Assembly (NCBI RefSeq): GCF_900109265.1
Contig: NZ_FNZM01000025.1
Location: 38,043-102,042 of the forward strand
Origin: Paraburkholderia tropica
GTDB taxonomy: Bacteria > Pseudomonadota > Gammaproteobacteria > Burkholderiales > Burkholderiaceae
Direction: 5' to 3'
DNA: 64,000 bases
The position numbers were made by a program, and so were the translations under genes. The notes below the pieces were generated by a model. It had not been told where the DNA came from. It made no database searches and worked only from the letters and a program-made list of their open reading frames with translations. This document shows, piece after piece, positions 8,233 to 18,800 of this stretch (position 1 is the first letter of the stretch; every line of letters starts with the position of its first letter).

Positions 8233-10479
8233 TTACCACTGATATTTCGCTCCTGCCAGCAACAGCCGGCCCTGGCCCCAGTAGCAGTAGTTCGCGCTCG
8301 TGCACGAGGCGAAGTACTTGCGATCGAGCAGGTTCGACACGTTGATCCACGTCGTCCAGCCTTGCAGGCTGGAGAAGCGGCGGCCGAGGTCGTAGCGCAG
8401 CGAGAGATCGACCAGCGTCGCCGACGACGTCATGAAACTGTTCGCCGTATCGCCATACGAGCCGCCGATGTAGCGCACGCCGCCGCCGAACAGCAGGCCC
8501 GCGAGCGGTCCCGCCGAGACCGTGTAATCGGCCCACAGCGAAGCGGTGTTGCGCGGAATGCCGACCGGCACCTTGTCGAGATTCGACGTATTGCTCTTGG
8601 TATTGAGCAGGTTCGTGTAGGTGTAGCTCGCGATCAGCTGCAGGTTGTTGGTCAGGCTCGCGTGGCCTTCCACCTCGAAGCCCTGCGAGCGCACCTGGCC
8701 CGTCAGCACGCTGAAGCTCGTGTGCAACGGATCGGTGGTCGCGACGTTGTTCTGCGTGATATGGAACGCCGACACCGTGACGAAGCTGTTATAGCCCTTC
8801 GGCTGGAGCTTCACGCCCACTTCGTACTGCTCGGCCGTGAGCGGCGCGAACGCCTCGCCGCTATACGAGGTGCCGACCTGCGGCTGGAACGAGCGCGAGT
8901 AGCTGAAGTACGGCGCCACGCCGTTGTCGAACTGGTACACGCCGCCCGCGCGCCACGTGAAGGCGCGGTTGAACTGCTCGGTCGTCGCGCCGGTCTTGTA
9001 CGAGGTCTGATCCTCGTTGGCCCAGTCCTCGCGCACGCCGAACAGGAACGACCACTTGCCGATGTCGATCTGATCCTGCGCGTACACGCCGAGCTGCTTG
9101 ATCGAGGTGGCGGTCGAGGTCGCGAACATCGTGGTCGGATACGGGATCGTCTGACCGTAAAGCGGGTTGCTCGCTTCCAGACCCGGCGCCGCGCCACCGA
9201 AGAAATAGTGGTTGAACTGGATGTTCTGGTAGTCGAGGCCGAACGTGACGTTGTGCTTGAGCGCGCCCGTGTTGAACTTCGCGTTCAACTGGTTATCCAC
9301 GGTATGCGAATTCACCATGCCGCGGTTCAGGTAGGCGTCGCGCGACAGCGTGTCGGTGCCGCTCTTGAAGCCGTCGTTGGCGACGTACTGGATCGTCTCG
9401 CTGTTGTGCAGGAAGCGATAGCTCTGCTTGAACGACCACGTGTCGTTGAAACGGTGCTCCAGCTGATAGCCGATCGACTCCTGGGTCTTGCGGAAGCTGT
9501 CCCACGTCGGCTCGCCCGGGTATTCGCTGCGGCTCGTCCACGTGCGCGGCACCGAGTTGTAGATGCCCGCTTCCGGATCCGACTGGTAGTTCGCGAAGAC
9601 CGTGAACGTGGTGTCGCGGCTCGGGCGGAACTCGATGGTCGGCGCGATCGAGAAGCGCTGCTGGTTCACGTAGTCGGTCTGCGTGCCGGTGTTGTAGCCG
9701 TCGGCCGTGACGCGGTAGAGCACGGTGCCGGCCTTGTCCACGGGACCGCTGAAATCGAAGAAGCCCTGCACGCGGCCATAGCTGCCGGTCTGCATGCCGA
9801 CTTCGTGGTACGGCGTGTCGGTCGGCATCTTGCTGACGAGATTGACCGTGCCGCCCGGCGAGCCCTGGCCGTACAGCACCGACGCCGGACCGTGCAGCAG
9901 TTCGATGCGCTCGAACATGTACGGATCGAAACTCGTCACGTTGTAGCCGAAGCCGCCGCTCGGGCCGGGCGTGCGCAGCCCGTTCCAGAACTCGTCGACG
10001 AGAAAACCGCGCGCATAGAGATATTCGAGCGAGTCGGTGTTGGTGCCGCGCTGTTCGGGGTTGATGCCCGAGGTGTAGCGCAGCGCCTGCGCCACGCTCT
10101 GCGCGCCCTGCACGTCCATCTGGTCGCGCGTGACGACCGAGATCGCCTGCGGCACCTTGATGATCGGCGTGTCGGTCTTGGTGCCGGCCTCGCTGCGCTT
10201 GGCCACATAGCCGACTACCGGCCCGGTGGCCGTTTCCGTGCTGGCCGTGCCCTTCACGACCACGGCCGGCAGCTGCTGGCCGCCCTGGACCGGCTGCGCG
10301 GCCGCGGCATCCGATGCCGCCACCGGCGCGGCCGTCTGCGCACTGGCGATTTTCGCGATCGCCAGCGCCACGACCGCCGTCATGGTGCGCAGCCTGATGC
10401 GCTTCGCCTTGCCCGTTCCCGCGTCGCCCACGCCGTTATCCATGTGGTTCAATGACTCCCCGCCCCATCCCCGATTCAT
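8233..10479 (-). CDS. TonB-dependent ferric siderophore receptor
   Basis: 748-aa outer-membrane receptor of the FhuA/FoxA/FpvA type. A signal peptide (TMTAVVALAIAKIASAQT) precedes a plug domain with VPQAISVVTRDQMD, the RYTSGINPE region and ERIELLHGPASVLYGQGSPGG, then a beta-barrel ending in the usual aromatic residue (LLLAGAKYQW). It should import the ferric form of the siderophore made by the surrounding NRPS genes. It is first in a minus-strand operon with the 2664-aa NRPS and the FhuD-like gene. The start at 10479 has AGGG 9 nt upstream; internal ATGs at 10443 and 10383 are alternatives that keep a signal peptide. An AT-rich Fur-like site lies 44-70 nt upstream. There is no N-terminal signalling extension, which agrees with regulation by the adjacent AraC gene rather than by an ECF sigma/anti-sigma pair. 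Confidence 0.93.
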   Translation of the reverse strand: MNRGWGGESLNHMDNGVGDAGTGKAKRIRLRTMTAVVALAIAKIASAQTAAPVAASDAAAAQPVQGGQQLPAVVVKGTASTETATGPVVGYVAKRSEAGTKTDTPIIKVPQAISVVTRDQMDVQGAQSVAQALRYTSGINPEQRGTNTDSLEYLYARGFLVDEFWNGLRTPGPSGGFGYNVTSFDPYMFERIELLHGPASVLYGQGSPGGTVNLVSKMPTDTPYHEVGMQTGSYGRVQGFFDFSGPVDKAGTVLYRVTADGYNTGTQTDYVNQQRFSIAPTIEFRPSRDTTFTVFANYQSDPEAGIYNSVPRTWTSRSEYPGEPTWDSFRKTQESIGYQLEHRFNDTWSFKQSYRFLHNSETIQYVANDGFKSGTDTLSRDAYLNRGMVNSHTVDNQLNAKFNTGALKHNVTFGLDYQNIQFNHYFFGGAAPGLEASNPLYGQTIPYPTTMFATSTATSIKQLGVYAQDQIDIGKWSFLFGVREDWANEDQTSYKTGATTEQFNRAFTWRAGGVYQFDNGVAPYFSYSRSFQPQVGTSYSGEAFAPLTAEQYEVGVKLQPKGYNSFVTVSAFHITQNNVATTDPLHTSFSVLTGQVRSQGFEVEGHASLTNNLQLIASYTYTNLLNTKSNTSNLDKVPVGIPRNTASLWADYTVSAGPLAGLLFGGGVRYIGGSYGDTANSFMTSSATLVDLSLRYDLGRRFSSLQGWTTWINVSNLLDRKYFASCTSANYCYWGQGRLLLAGAKYQW

Positions 10480-10522
10480 GCCCTTGCGCCCTGTTCAAAA
10501 ATTTAAGATTAGCCTCAATACA

Positions 10523-10549
10523 AATGCGACTCATTACTATTGTCATTCG
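10523..10549. promoter_or_regulatory. Candidate Fur-type operator between TonB receptor and AraC gene
   Basis: AT-rich island in a GC-rich region, with AATGCGACTCATTACTATTG followed by TCATTC. It lies upstream of both divergent genes (TonB receptor starts at 10479, AraC at 10666). The core AATGCGAMTCATT is shared with the site at 34771-34794. It is only a partial match to the classical 19-bp Fur box, so Fur binding is inferred. Confidence 0.45.
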
Positions 10550-10665
10550 TATGCGGCACGCGGAGGATAGAATACGGGCTGTGCTTCGCCGTCGTCCTGT
10601 CAAATAGCTGCGCGAAGCCGTCGATATTTGACGGTTTTGCCATACTTTTTTCGTTGACTCACAAA

Positions 10666-11496
10666 ATGACCGAGATCTGGCAACGTTTTAACGGTATGCA
10701 GCGGCGATATCTCAAGCGTCCAGTCATTGCCAAACGCTATGACTTCGAAACCGGCGATAGCGAGAGCTGGCACTCGCATACGCAGCCGCAATTCGTCTAC
10801 ACGACGCGCGGCGTGCTGCGCGTCATCACGCCCGACGGCGCGTGGACGCTCGGCCCGTACCGCGGGCTGTGGATCGCGCCGCTCGTCGCGCACGAGTTGC
10901 AGGCGGTCAGCCCGACGGTGATGTACACGGTCTATTTCGAAGTCGATGTCGCGCCGCGCGACGAACCGCGCTGCCACGTGCTGATGATTTCGTCGCTGCT
11001 GCACGAACTGGTGGCGGCGCTCGTGCTCGATCAGCAGAACGGCCAGGCCGAGCGCCGCTCCGCGCTGATCGACCCGCTGCTGCTCCAGGAAATGCGCGAG
11101 GCGCAACTCGCCACCGAAGGCCTGCTGCCGCTGCCGAAGGATCGCCGACTGCAACAGATCTGCGGCCAGTTGATGGACGCGCCCGCCGACAACACGCCGC
11201 TCAACGACTGGGGCATGCGCGTGGGCGCGAGCGAAAGCACGCTCGAACGCGCCTTCAAGGACGAAACCGGCCTGACCTTCGGCCAGTGGCGTCAGCGGCT
11301 GCGTCTCGTCGAGTCGATCTCGCGGCTCGCCAAGGGCATGGCGGTGTCGACCATCGCGACCGAGCTGGGTTACAGCAATTCCAGCGCGTTCATCACCATG
11401 TTCCGGCGCGCGATGGGCGAGACGCCGCAGCGCTTCCTGCGCAATCGCGGCGGGCTGGAAGCGGGCGCGGCGCAACCCCCGCAAGCGGCGCAGTAA
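10666..11496 (+). CDS. AraC-family transcriptional regulator (cupin sensor plus C-terminal HTH)
   Basis: 276-aa regulator. An N-terminal cupin-like ligand domain (HSHTQPQFVYTTRGVLRV, about residues 25-80) is followed by two helix-turn-helix segments: SESTLERAFKDETGLTFGQW and VSTIATELGYSNSSAFITMF, the latter ending in the family signature RRAMGETPQRF. The ATG at 10666 was chosen because the domain begins right after it; a longer frame upstream runs through the AT-rich control region. It sits between the two siderophore operons and is divergent from the TonB receptor, so it is the most likely pathway-specific regulator, perhaps sensing the siderophore. The layout resembles NimR/RipA-type AraC proteins. 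Ligand and direction of control are not visible. Confidence 0.88.
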   Translation: MTEIWQRFNGMQRRYLKRPVIAKRYDFETGDSESWHSHTQPQFVYTTRGVLRVITPDGAWTLGPYRGLWIAPLVAHELQAVSPTVMYTVYFEVDVAPRDEPRCHVLMISSLLHELVAALVLDQQNGQAERRSALIDPLLLQEMREAQLATEGLLPLPKDRRLQQICGQLMDAPADNTPLNDWGMRVGASESTLERAFKDETGLTFGQWRQRLRLVESISRLAKGMAVSTIATELGYSNSSAFITMFRRAMGETPQRFLRNRGGLEAGAAQPPQAAQ

Positions 11497-11543
11497 GCGT
11501 CGCAATGAGCGACACGAAACGCGACAGGACAAGCGACGCAAGC

Positions 11544-11804
11544 TCACGCGCCCTGCCGCGCCGCCAGCAACGCGCTCAGCGACGCCACGCTCGGGTGATC
11601 GAACACGTCGCCCGGCGCCAGCTCCACGCCGAGCTTGCGGCGGATGCGCGCCACCAGCTTGATGACGAGCAGCGAATCGCCGCCCAGTTCGAAGAAGTCC
11701 TGATCGTCGCCGATCTCGTGCGGCGCGAGGCCGAGCAGCGTCGCGAACAGCTCGCGCACGTCGGCGTCGAGCGGCTGAGCCAGTGAAGTTGCCTGGGTTT
11801 GCAT
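11544..11804 (-). CDS. Free-standing peptidyl/acyl carrier protein
   Basis: 86-aa single carrier domain with the phosphopantetheine attachment motif DFFELGGDSLLVIKL. The Ser of GGDSL (about residue 44) would carry the 4'-phosphopantetheine arm. Such discrete carriers shuttle an activated acid or amino acid between enzymes. It is the last gene of the 34-to-11.5-kb operon direction but is separated from the SyrP-like gene by a hairpin-plus-T-run terminator (11833-11855), so it may be made at a lower level or from another transcript. Possible jobs are partnering the unpaired C domain at the end of the 2324-aa NRPS, or presenting a substrate to the beta-hydroxylase or to the FAAL. None of these can be chosen from sequence. 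Confidence 0.9.
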   Translation of the reverse strand: MQTQATSLAQPLDADVRELFATLLGLAPHEIGDDQDFFELGGDSLLVIKLVARIRRKLGVELAPGDVFDHPSVASLSALLAARQGA

Positions 11805-11832
11805 AGCGGTGAATCCTGAATCCTGAGTGATG

Positions 11833-11855
11833 AAAAAAGGCGCGCGCGGCGCGCC
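11833..11855 (-). terminator. Rho-independent terminator between beta-hydroxylase and carrier protein genes
   Basis: Perfect 7-bp stem GGCGCGC/GCGCGCC with a 3-nt loop (11839-11855), followed on the minus strand by six T residues (A6 at 11833-11838). It starts 6 nt after the stop codon of the SyrP-like gene and 28 nt before the start of the carrier protein gene, so it acts inside the apparent operon. Confidence 0.8.
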
Positions 11856-11861
11856 CGCATG

Positions 11862-12875
11862 TCAGACCGTCGCCGCCAGCACGTCCGCGCGCGCGACGAG
11901 TTCGCTCATCGCCACCACGATCTTGCGCGGCCCGCTGAACGGATCGCGCGCGTGCGCGACCAGCATGTTGTCGAGCATGATCGCGTCGCCCTTGCGCCAC
12001 GCGAAGCGCACCGCGCAGCGCTCGTAGGCCGCGCCGATGGCGGCCATCGCCTCGTCGCCGATCTCGCCGCCGTCGCCGAAATACGCCTGGCGCGGCATGC
12101 GTTTCGCGCCCGCGAATTCGAGCAGATCGAGCCGCACGTCCTCGTCGAGACAACTCACGTGATGCAGTTGCACCTGGTTGAAGAACGCGCGCTCGCCCGT
12201 GCGCGGGTGCGCGATCACGGCCGGGCAAACGGTGCGCGTCTGCAATTCGTCGTTGGCGAGCCATTCGTACTGCACGCCCGCGGCCTCGCAGCGCGTCTCG
12301 ACTTCGCGGCGATCGTCGGTGTGGAAGAACTCGCGCCACGGCACGTCGAGTCCGCGCGTGAAGGTGCGCACGTACATGATCTGCCGGCGTTCGAACGCCT
12401 CGACGAGCGCCTCGGGCAGCACCCGCAGCATCGCGCGGCAATCGACGATGGGTGTCGCGCCGCCGACCGGCGACGGCTGTTCGCAGAAGAAGAACTGGCG
12501 GCGCGGCCAATGCGGCTGATGCGCGCTTTCGTTGTGAAACAGGATCATCTGCTTCTCGGGATACGGCGTGGAGCGGTAGGTGTTGCGCCCGCCCTCCTTC
12601 TTCGGCAGGTCGCCGTATTCGCCGTACAGTCCCGGCGAGATGGTCTCCGCGAACGCCTCGAAGGCGGCGGGATCGGCGAGGCCGAAGTCGCGGAACAACA
12701 CCGCGCCGTGGCGCAGCAGCGCGGCTTCGAGCGCCTCGCGATGCGTGTGGACCCACGCGCGCGCGTCGTGCGCGGGATCGAGCGGCGCGCGCGGCGTCAG
12801 CACCAGCGGCATGGCGTGCGCGGCGTCGAGCAGGGACGCCTCGATGGCGGCGTCGGGAAATAACGATGCGTTCAT
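11862..12875 (-). CDS. SyrP-like TauD/TfdA-family Fe(II)/2OG aspartyl beta-hydroxylase
   Basis: 337-aa non-haem iron dioxygenase. The H-x-E iron motif is at His114-Glu116 (LFHNESAHQ), the distal His is in DNMLVAHARDPFSGPRK near the C-terminus, and the RFF/FFFCEQP region between them is typical of SyrP-type NRPS-associated hydroxylases. Family knowledge: these enzymes hydroxylate the beta carbon of Asp while it is bound to an NRPS carrier protein, giving the beta-hydroxyaspartate that chelates Fe(III) in many siderophores. The gene starts 4 nt after the stop of the 2324-aa NRPS, whose single A domain reads as an Asp pocket. The substrate is therefore most likely Asp on that module. A terminator hairpin follows the gene. 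Confidence 0.88.
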   Translation of the reverse strand: MNASLFPDAAIEASLLDAAHAMPLVLTPRAPLDPAHDARAWVHTHREALEAALLRHGAVLFRDFGLADPAAFEAFAETISPGLYGEYGDLPKKEGGRNTYRSTPYPEKQMILFHNESAHQPHWPRRQFFFCEQPSPVGGATPIVDCRAMLRVLPEALVEAFERRQIMYVRTFTRGLDVPWREFFHTDDRREVETRCEAAGVQYEWLANDELQTRTVCPAVIAHPRTGERAFFNQVQLHHVSCLDEDVRLDLLEFAGAKRMPRQAYFGDGGEIGDEAMAAIGAAYERCAVRFAWRKGDAIMLDNMLVAHARDPFSGPRKIVVAMSELVARADVLAATV

Positions 12876-12879
12876 GATT

Positions 12880-15800
12880 TCAGCACTCTCGTTCTGGGCT
12901 GCGGGCGTCGTGCGCGACGTCCGCGGATGACGGCGAGGTAGACAAGGACGATGCAAGCGGCGCGCGCGGATCGGCGCTCACCGCGTCGAGCGTCGCGCGC
13001 CACGCGTCGAACGCGCGCTCGATGGTCGCGGCGTCGAACAGCGCGCTCGCGTAGACCCATTCGATGTCGTAGCCGCCGTCCACGGCTTCGACGAACAGCG
13101 CCATGTCGAATTTCGACTGCGTCGTCGGCGGGCGCAGCAACTCGACCGCGAGTCCCGGCACGCGCGTGTTGCCGCGCGGCAGGTCGCGCAGCACGAACAG
13201 CACCTGCACGAGCGGATTGGCGTCGCGGCGACGCTTGAGCGCGAGCGCGTCGACGATGCGGTCGAACGGCAGCGCGCGATGATCGAGCGCGTCCCACGTC
13301 GACTGTCTGGCGGCGTCGAGCCACGCGTCGAAGCTCGCGAGATTCGCGCCGTCGGCGGCGATGCGCGAGCGCAGCGGCACCACGTTGACGAAGAAGCCGA
13401 TCAGCGCTTCCAGCTCGGCGCGCTCGCGTCCGTCGACATCGGTGCCGATCACCAGATCGTCCGCGCCCGTGTGGCGATGCAGGAACCACTGGAAGCTCGC
13501 GAGCAGCACGGCGAACGGCGTCATGCCGTGCGCCTGCGCGAGCGTGCGCACGCGTGCGCCGAGCGTCGCGTCGAGCCGGAAATGGCGCGCCGCGCCCGCG
13601 TGCGACACCCGCGCGGGCCGCGCGCGATCGGTCGGCAGCGGCAGCAGCGCCGGCGCATCGGCGAGATAGCCGCGCCAGAACTGCTGCGCCTCGCGCACCG
13701 CGTCGGGCGTGAAACGCGCGCGCTGCCAGTGTGCGTAATCGGCGTACTGCACGGCCAGCGGCGCGAGCGCGGGCGGCGCGCCGTCGCGTTGCGCGCGGTA
13801 GAGCTCGCACAGTTCGTCGAGCAGGATATGCACCGACCCTCCATCGGCGACGATGTGATGCAGCGACACGATCAGCACGTGATGCGCGGCCTCGAAACGC
13901 AGCAGCGTCGCGCGCACGAGCGGCGCGCGAGACAGATCGAACGGCGTGCGCGCGGCGTCGTCGAGCGCCTGGGCGATGGCTTGGGTCCGCGCGTTCTCGT
14001 CGCTGTTTGTGTGGCTGTTTGTGTGGCTGTTCGCGTCGTTGTCCGGATGCGCGAGCGGCTCGATCACCGGCATCAACACCTCCATGCGCGGCGCGATCTT
14101 GAGCACCGGATCGCCCTCGTCGTCGGCGTCGAAGGCCGAGCGCAGCACCTCGTGACGCGCGATCAAGGCGGCCAGGCTGCGTTGCAGCCGCGCCGCGTCG
14201 AGCGGGCCGCGCAGATCGAGCCCCGCCGTCATGTTGTACGACGCGAGCGCGCGGTCCGCGAGTTGATCGACGACCCAGATGCGCTGCTGCATCAGCGAAA
14301 GCGGCAAGGCGCTGCGGTCCGCAAGCGCGTGAAGCGGCGTGGCGGATTCGGCCTTGTTCGACGCCTGATTCGAAGCACGATCCGATTCCACTCGCAATGC
14401 ATCGATGCGCGCGGCGAGCGCGGCCAGCGTCGGCGACGCGAAGATCTCGCGCAACGGCAATTCGACCGCCCAGCGCGAACGCACGCGCGACGCGAGCCGC
14501 ATCGCCGCCAGCGAATGGCCGCCGAGCGCGAAGAAGCTGTCGTCGCGCGCGATCGACAGCGATGACGCGGCGGCTGCGTTGTCCGCTGCGTTATCCGCAG
14601 CGCTATCCGTCCCATTCGACGGCTCCAGCAGCGCGGCCCAGCATTGCGCGAGCGCCGTTTCGGTCTCGCCCTGCGGCGCCGCACGCGCGGCCTCGCGATG
14701 CGGCGCGGCCGGACGCGCGAGCGCGCTCAGCGCCTGACGATCGAGCTTGCCGTTGCGATTCAGCGGCAGCGCGTCGATCACGCGCAACAGCGACGGCACC
14801 ATGTAGTCGGGCAACAGCGCGGCCAGCGCGCGCTTGAGCGCCGCCGCGTCGAGCGACGCGCCGGGCTGCGGCGTCGCGAACGCGGCCAGGCGCGCGCCCG
14901 CCACCACGATCACCGCCGCGTCGCGCACGCCGTCGAGCGCCTTCAGGCGCGCCGCGATCTCGCCGGGCTCCACGCGATAGCCGCGAATCTTCACCTGATC
15001 GTCGATACGGCCGAGATATTCGAGGCTGCCGTCGGCGAGACGCCGCGCGCGATCGCCGCTGCGATACAGCCGCGCGCCCGCCGCGAACGGATGCGGCACG
15101 AAGCGCGCGGCCGTGAGCGCGGGCTGGTGCAGATAGCCGAGCGCGACGCCCGCGCCGCCCAGATACAGCTCGCCGGTCCCGCCCGTGCCGACCGGATTCA
15201 GATGCTCGTCGAGCAGCCAGGTTTCGTTGTTGTCGAGCGGGCGGCCCAGCGGCAAGGTCGCCGCCGCGCGGCACGCCTGAGCGGCAGGCTGCGTGAGAAT
15301 GCCGACCGTCGTCTCGGTCGGGCCATAGTGATTGTGGACGCGGCAATCGGGCCGCAACGCGGCGATCGTGTCGAGCAGTTCCCACGAGGTCGCCTCGCCG
15401 CCGAGCACAAGCGTATGCGCGGGCAGCGCGTCGGCGGCGCGTTCGGCTTGCAGCAGCGCGTGCAGATGGCCCGGCACGATCTTGAGCACGTCGATGCGCG
15501 CGGCCGCCAGCGTCTGCGCGAAACGGTCGGCGTCGAGCGTGGTGTCGCGATCGATCAGATGCAGCGCGCCGCCCGAGGCGAGCGCGCCGAACAGCACCGT
15601 ATGGCCAAGATCGGCGCCGATGGTCGAGACCATCGCGAAGCGCGCGCGCGGCGGCGGATCGAGCCGCGCGAGCACGGCGTCGACATAGTTCGTCAGTGCC
15701 CCGTGCGCGATAACCACGCCCTTGGGCGCGCCGCTCGATCCCGACGTGTAGATCACGTAGGCGGCGCTGCGCGGATCGACGGCGGGCAATGCATGGGGCG

Positions 15801-18800
15801 CGCGATCTTGTTGCTCCCGCCGTGCCTCTTCTTGCGCCTCTTCTTGCGCCGCGTCGATGCGCGCGTGCTGCACGCCCATGAGGTCGAGCGCGGAGCAATC
15901 GTCCTCGCACAGCACGAAACGCGCGCCGCAATCGCACAGCGTCTGCGCGAGGCGTTGCGGCGGATTGCCCGCGTCGAGCGCCACATACGCACCGCCCGCC
16001 TTGAGCACGCCGAGCATCGCCACGACAAAGCGCGCCGAGCGATGCGCGACGATCGCGACCGGCTCGCCGCCCTGAAGATCGCGCGCGAGCAGCCATTGCG
16101 CGACGTGCGCCGCGCGCGCGTCGAGTTCCGCGTAGCTCATGCGCAGCGCGCCATCGATGACGGCCGGCGCATCCGGTTGCGTGTCCGCATGCCGCGCGAC
16201 GCGCAGATGAATCGGCTCGCCCGGCGGCGTGCGCCGCGCGACGCTTGCGGCGCTCACGCGCGCGCGTTCGTCGGCATCGAGCAGATCGAGCGTGGCCAGC
16301 GTCGGCGCGGCGGCATCGGTCATGTCGGCGCTTCGATCGCCGAGTGCGTGCGCGAACGCCTCCACCGCGCGCAGATACTGCGCGGCCATGCGCTCGACGC
16401 TGGCCGCGTCGAAGCGCGCGCTCGCGTAGGTGAAGTAAGCGCGCATCGAGCCGTCGCGGCTTTCGCGCAGGTCGAGCGCGAGCGGCACCTTCACGTGCGT
16501 CTCCGCGATCTCGACGCGCTCGGCGCGCGCCCCCGGCCAACGCGCGAGCGCCGGGTAATCGTCGCTCAGGTAGTTGAAACTGGTCTCGAACAGCGGACCG
16601 TGCTGCGCGTCGCGCGCGGGCCGCAGATGCTCGACCAGCACGTCGAACGGCAGCGCCTGGTTCGCCTGCGCGTCGAGCGTGCGCTGGCGCAGCTGCGAGA
16701 ACAGACTCGCGAGCGGCGTCACGGCCTCGCAGTCGCTGTGCAGCACGAGCGTGTTGACGAAGAAGCCGATCACGTCGTGCGTCTCGGGCCGCGTGCGGTT
16801 CGCGACCGGCACGCCGGTGCGGATTGCGCGCTGCCCGGTCACGCGATAAAGCCACGCGTGATACGCGGCGAGCAGCACGACGAACGGCGTCGCGCGATGC
16901 CGGGCCGCCGCCGCGCGCACCGCCTGCGCGAGCGGCGCAGGCAGCGCGAACGCGACGCGCGCGGCGGCGCGCGGATCGGCGTTTTCGCTTGCGGTATCGG
17001 TGGCGGTGTGGTCGTAGGGCAGCGCGAGCGGCGGTGCGTCGTCGGCCAGCGCCGCGCGCCAGTACGCGAGTTGCCGCGCCGCTGCATCGCTCGCGAGCCA
17101 GCGGCGTTGCCACGCGGCGTAATCGGCGTAGGTGATGCGTGTTTTTGCTTTTGCTTGCGCTTCCCCATGCGTCGTTGCGCCATCAAGCGCGGCACGATAA
17201 CCGTCGACGAGTTCCTCGACCAGCAACTGCATCGACCAGCCATCCGTGGCGATGTGATGCAGCGCGAGCATCAGCACGTGACGTTCGTCGCTCATGCGCA
17301 CGAGTCCCGCGCGCAGCAGCGGCCCGCGCAGCAGGTCGAACGGCGCGTCGGCGAAACGTTGCGCGCATTCGCGGAGCGCGCGCTCACGGTCGTGTTCGTC
17401 GATATCGCCGAGATCGCTCAAATCGACATGCGCCCACGCAAGCGGCGCGGCGGCTTCGGTGCGCGGCGCGTAAAGGTGCGCGGCGTCGCCGGTTTCGACG
17501 AAATGCGTGCGCAGCGCCGCGTGACGCTCGCACAGGCGATCGAGGCTCTGGCGCAAGGCATCGCGATCGAGCGCGCCGTCGAGCCGGATGCCCGCCGCGA
17601 CGTGATACGCGCGGCTCGCGGGATCGAGCCTCCACGCGAACAACTGACGCTGCTGCGCATGCGAAATCACGGCCTCTTCGGCGGGTTCGATCGGCGCGTT
17701 GTCCTGCGCCTCGTCTTGCGCGTCGTCCTGCGCCTCTTCAACCGATTCAGGTTCCGCAAGCGCCGCGGCCATCGCCGCGAGCGTCGGCGTTTCGAAGATC
17801 TGCGCGAGCGCGACGCGGCGGCCCAGCCGCGCGCCGATCAGCGCAACGAGTCGCGCCGCGCTCAGCGAACTGCCGCCGCTCGCGAAGAAATGCGCATCGG
17901 GCGCGAGCGCGAGACGCGCGTCGAGCGCCTCGCACCAGAGCGCGGCCAGCGCGCTTTCGCGTGCATCGAGCGCGGCCGGTGCGTCGGGCGCGCGCGCCGC
18001 ATCGTCGTCGCCGCCGATCACGAACGCGCCCTGCTCCCAGAGCGCGTAGAGGTCGAGCGTGCGTGCGCGCCAGCCTTCGCGCGTCGCGGCGCGCTGGAGC
18101 TTGCCGCTCGACGTTTTCGGCAACGCGCCCGGATTGAGCAGCGCGATCGCGGCGGGCGTCTCGCCGCACGCATCGAACGCGATGCGGCGCAAGGTTTCGA
18201 CGATCTGCGCGGCCGCGAAGCGCTTTTTCATGCGCGGCGCGATTTCGAGCGCGAGACCCAGCGTCTCGCCGCCGCCGAGCGTCGCGCCGAACGCGATCAC
18301 GCGGCCCTTGCGCGCGAACTCGGCATGCGCCTCCACGGCCTGCTCGACGTCCTGCGGATAGAGATTGCGTCCGCGCACGATCACGAGATCCTTCACGCGT
18401 CCCGCGATGTACAGCTGTCCGTCGTGCACGAAACCCAGATCGCCCGTGCGCAGCCAGCGCGCCGGGCCGCTGCCGTCGGCGTGGCGCGGGGCGTCGACGA
18501 ACGCCTGCGCGCTCGCGTCGGCGCGCTGCCAGTAGCCGTGCGCGACGCTCGGGCCGCTCACGTGAATTTCGCCGATGCGGCCATCCGCGAGCCGTTCGCC
18601 CGCGCGCGACGTTTCTGTCTCGACATTCGCTTCATGCGATTCATGCGATTCAGCCGCCGCGCGCGCCACGATCGCCACGCGATGCCCGGCCTGCACCGCG
18701 CCGCAGCCGACCAGCACGGTGGCCGCTTCGTCCGCGCGCGCCGCCTCGGCGCGTCCCGCCGAAAGCGCCGCGCTGCTGAACGCGTGCGAGACGAGTCCCG

